Positions 62,886-64,000 of a stretch of 64,000 nucleotides of DNA are shown one piece after another; within the stretch, counting starts at the first letter, position 1, and each line of letters opens with the position of its first letter. This DNA comes from Trichobilharzia regenti (lineage: Eukaryota > Platyhelminthes > Trematoda > Strigeidida > Schistosomatidae): assembly GCA_944472135.2 (NCBI GenBank), contig OX235270.1, positions 51,775,267-51,839,266 of the forward strand, in the 5' to 3' direction. Below the pieces are notes generated by a model. That model saw only the letters and a program-made list of their open reading frames with translations. It had not been told where the DNA came from and searched no databases. The position numbers and the translations under genes were made by a program.

Positions 62886-64000
62886 TATAATAATAATAAT
62901 AACAGCTTTATTCCAAACAGTATTTGTGGTACAGGTATGGAATTTTCAGCGTGCATTACAGTATATTGCATCTAATTACCTCATAAATTATATAAGATTT
63001 TAAAAAATCAAAGATAAATAAATAAAAATAAAATAAATAAAAATTAAGAAAAAAACAGCGTAGAGTATTTCATTTCAAACAATGCACCACAGGATTTGAA
63101 ATATAAAGTTGATGTGTGGTAGAAGATGAGAACAACAGTGTAGTAGTAACGAGGAAAGGAAAACAAAAACTAATGAGACTATTTGTTAGAGTGCCGCAGT
63201 AAGTTTATCGTGTCATACCTAACGGATTTCTCATCACATAACAGCTGTGCCAGATATGGTATTGTGGAGTTTTTGTATTTGGTAGTCCTAGCATATAGCC
63301 TCCTATAGCTGCTTCTAGTTCTTCCAGATGAAATGCAAGGAGATAGATGCGTATAGAGAGGATGCTCGGGGTCCGACAATATTGTATTCGCTAGTTTCTT
63401 ACATGACATAATATGTCTATCTACAATAGTGTTCACCAGTTGGTTTAACGATATCCCACTTGCCCTACTAACAGCTTTTAGTGCCCTTCTCAGCGAAGCA
63501 AAGTCTTTCTTAAGTAGTCCAGGAAAGACTAATGGGGAGCAGTAAAGGAGGATGGGTAGAATACAAGAATTTACAAACTGAGAAAGTAAAGACTGCTTTA
63601 TGCCAGACTGCCTAAATTTCCTAATGTAGAACGTTAAGCGAAACATCTTTCTAGTAACTAGCAAGATGTGGGAAGACCAGGAAAGATCGGTGGAAAAACT
63701 CAGCCCAAGGTACTTGACATAAGATGTATTTTCAACCTCTGTGCCGTCAATGAGAGTGGGGCCATGTGAGCTAACTAGTTGCTGTAGGTCACATTTACGT
63801 CTGAAAGTGAAATTGACTACCTGACATTTAGACGGATTAAGCTTAAGTCCGTTTGAAGAGGACCACTGACTAATTTCCGACAGAAAGCTATTTAATTTGG
63901 AACAATCTGACTGAGAGTTGACAGGCATAGAAACCGAGAGGTCATCGGCATACTTAACAAAAGTGGCTACATCAGAATGAGGCAAGTCATGTAAGAAAAA
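62886..64000 (-). mobile_element. LINE E copy 2, 3' part (runs off the window)
   Basis: Minus strand, ending at 62,886 in a (TTA)n-type tail. Nearly the same as 26,037-27,300 in LINE E1 but without the SINE. The 3' terminal ~60 bp contain the block shared with the SINE. Confidence 0.88.
63179..64000 (-). pseudogene. LINE E copy 2 RT, palm end and C-terminal region (partial)
   Basis: Open minus-strand frame 63,985-63,179 (268 aa), continuing upstream to the window edge. The catalytic Y-A-D-D is at residues 12-15, followed by the L-K-L-N-P-S-K-C block, Y-V-K-Y-L-G, and an L-Y-C-S-P-L-V-F segment. It keeps the Trp codon that is a stop in copy 1. No disabling change is visible in this part, so it may be a recent or intact copy; the rest must be seen outside the window. 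Confidence 0.85.

Overview
The window is AT-rich eukaryotic intergenic DNA made almost entirely of transposable elements and their debris. There is no operon-like organisation, no prokaryotic signal and no confidently recognised conserved host gene. The mix of families points to a digenean blood fluke, most likely Schistosomatidae: RTE (SR2-like) and CR1/Jockey-group LINEs, a BEL/Pao element, CsRn1/Boudicca-like Ty3/Gypsy elements with a tRNA-Trp-type primer site, a Penelope-like element (PLE) with a GIY-YIG domain, a CACTA/EnSpm (SmTRC1-like) transposase, and GT-AG introns of 33-35 nt. The organism is inferred from family content only.

1-32.5 kb is a nest of insertions that can be unpicked from interrupted reading frames and duplicated targets. 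Gypsy F (minus, ~32.2 to 24.6 kb, gag-PR-RT-RH-IN) was hit by LINE E1 (26,037-29,715), which itself holds a tRNA-derived SINE (27.0-27.2 kb). F was also hit near its 3' end by BEL/Pao copy 2 (23,446-24,562). LINE D (minus; 6.5-8.9 and 22.0-23.4 kb) lies in BEL copy 2. LINE D was split by LINE A (plus, 1-6.5 kb, carrying complete gag-only BEL/Pao copy 1 at 267-4,107) and by LINE C (plus, 8,939-22,001). LINE C was split by LINE B (minus, 10,124-14,402, 98-bp target duplication) and by two RTE-derived insertions (16,000-16,686 and 18,543-19,320). The second of these is a 5'-end plus 3'-end deletion derivative whose 5' end can fold as an HDV-like double pseudoknot.

32.5-62.2 kb is bounded by two equal-length inverted arms (32,516-35,163 and 59,508-62,155), each holding a decayed RTE LINE. 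Between them lie a dead gypsy (G, 35.6-39.0 kb), a CACTA-like transposase (39.8-41.0 kb) followed by a spliced reading frame with micro-introns (41.0-42.1 kb), a fold-back repeat (43.2-43.6 kb), a head-to-tail array of three apparently identical 2,603-bp PLE units plus a partial fourth (43,771-51,966) with a 12-bp target duplication, RTE 3' fragments, and long AT-rich stretches where I recognise nothing. 62.9-64 kb is a second LINE E copy running off the window.

Nearly every coding segment is broken by stops, frameshifts or insertions. The cleanest reading frames are the RT of LINE B, the RT C-terminus of LINE E copy 2 and the spliced frame at 41-42 kb.
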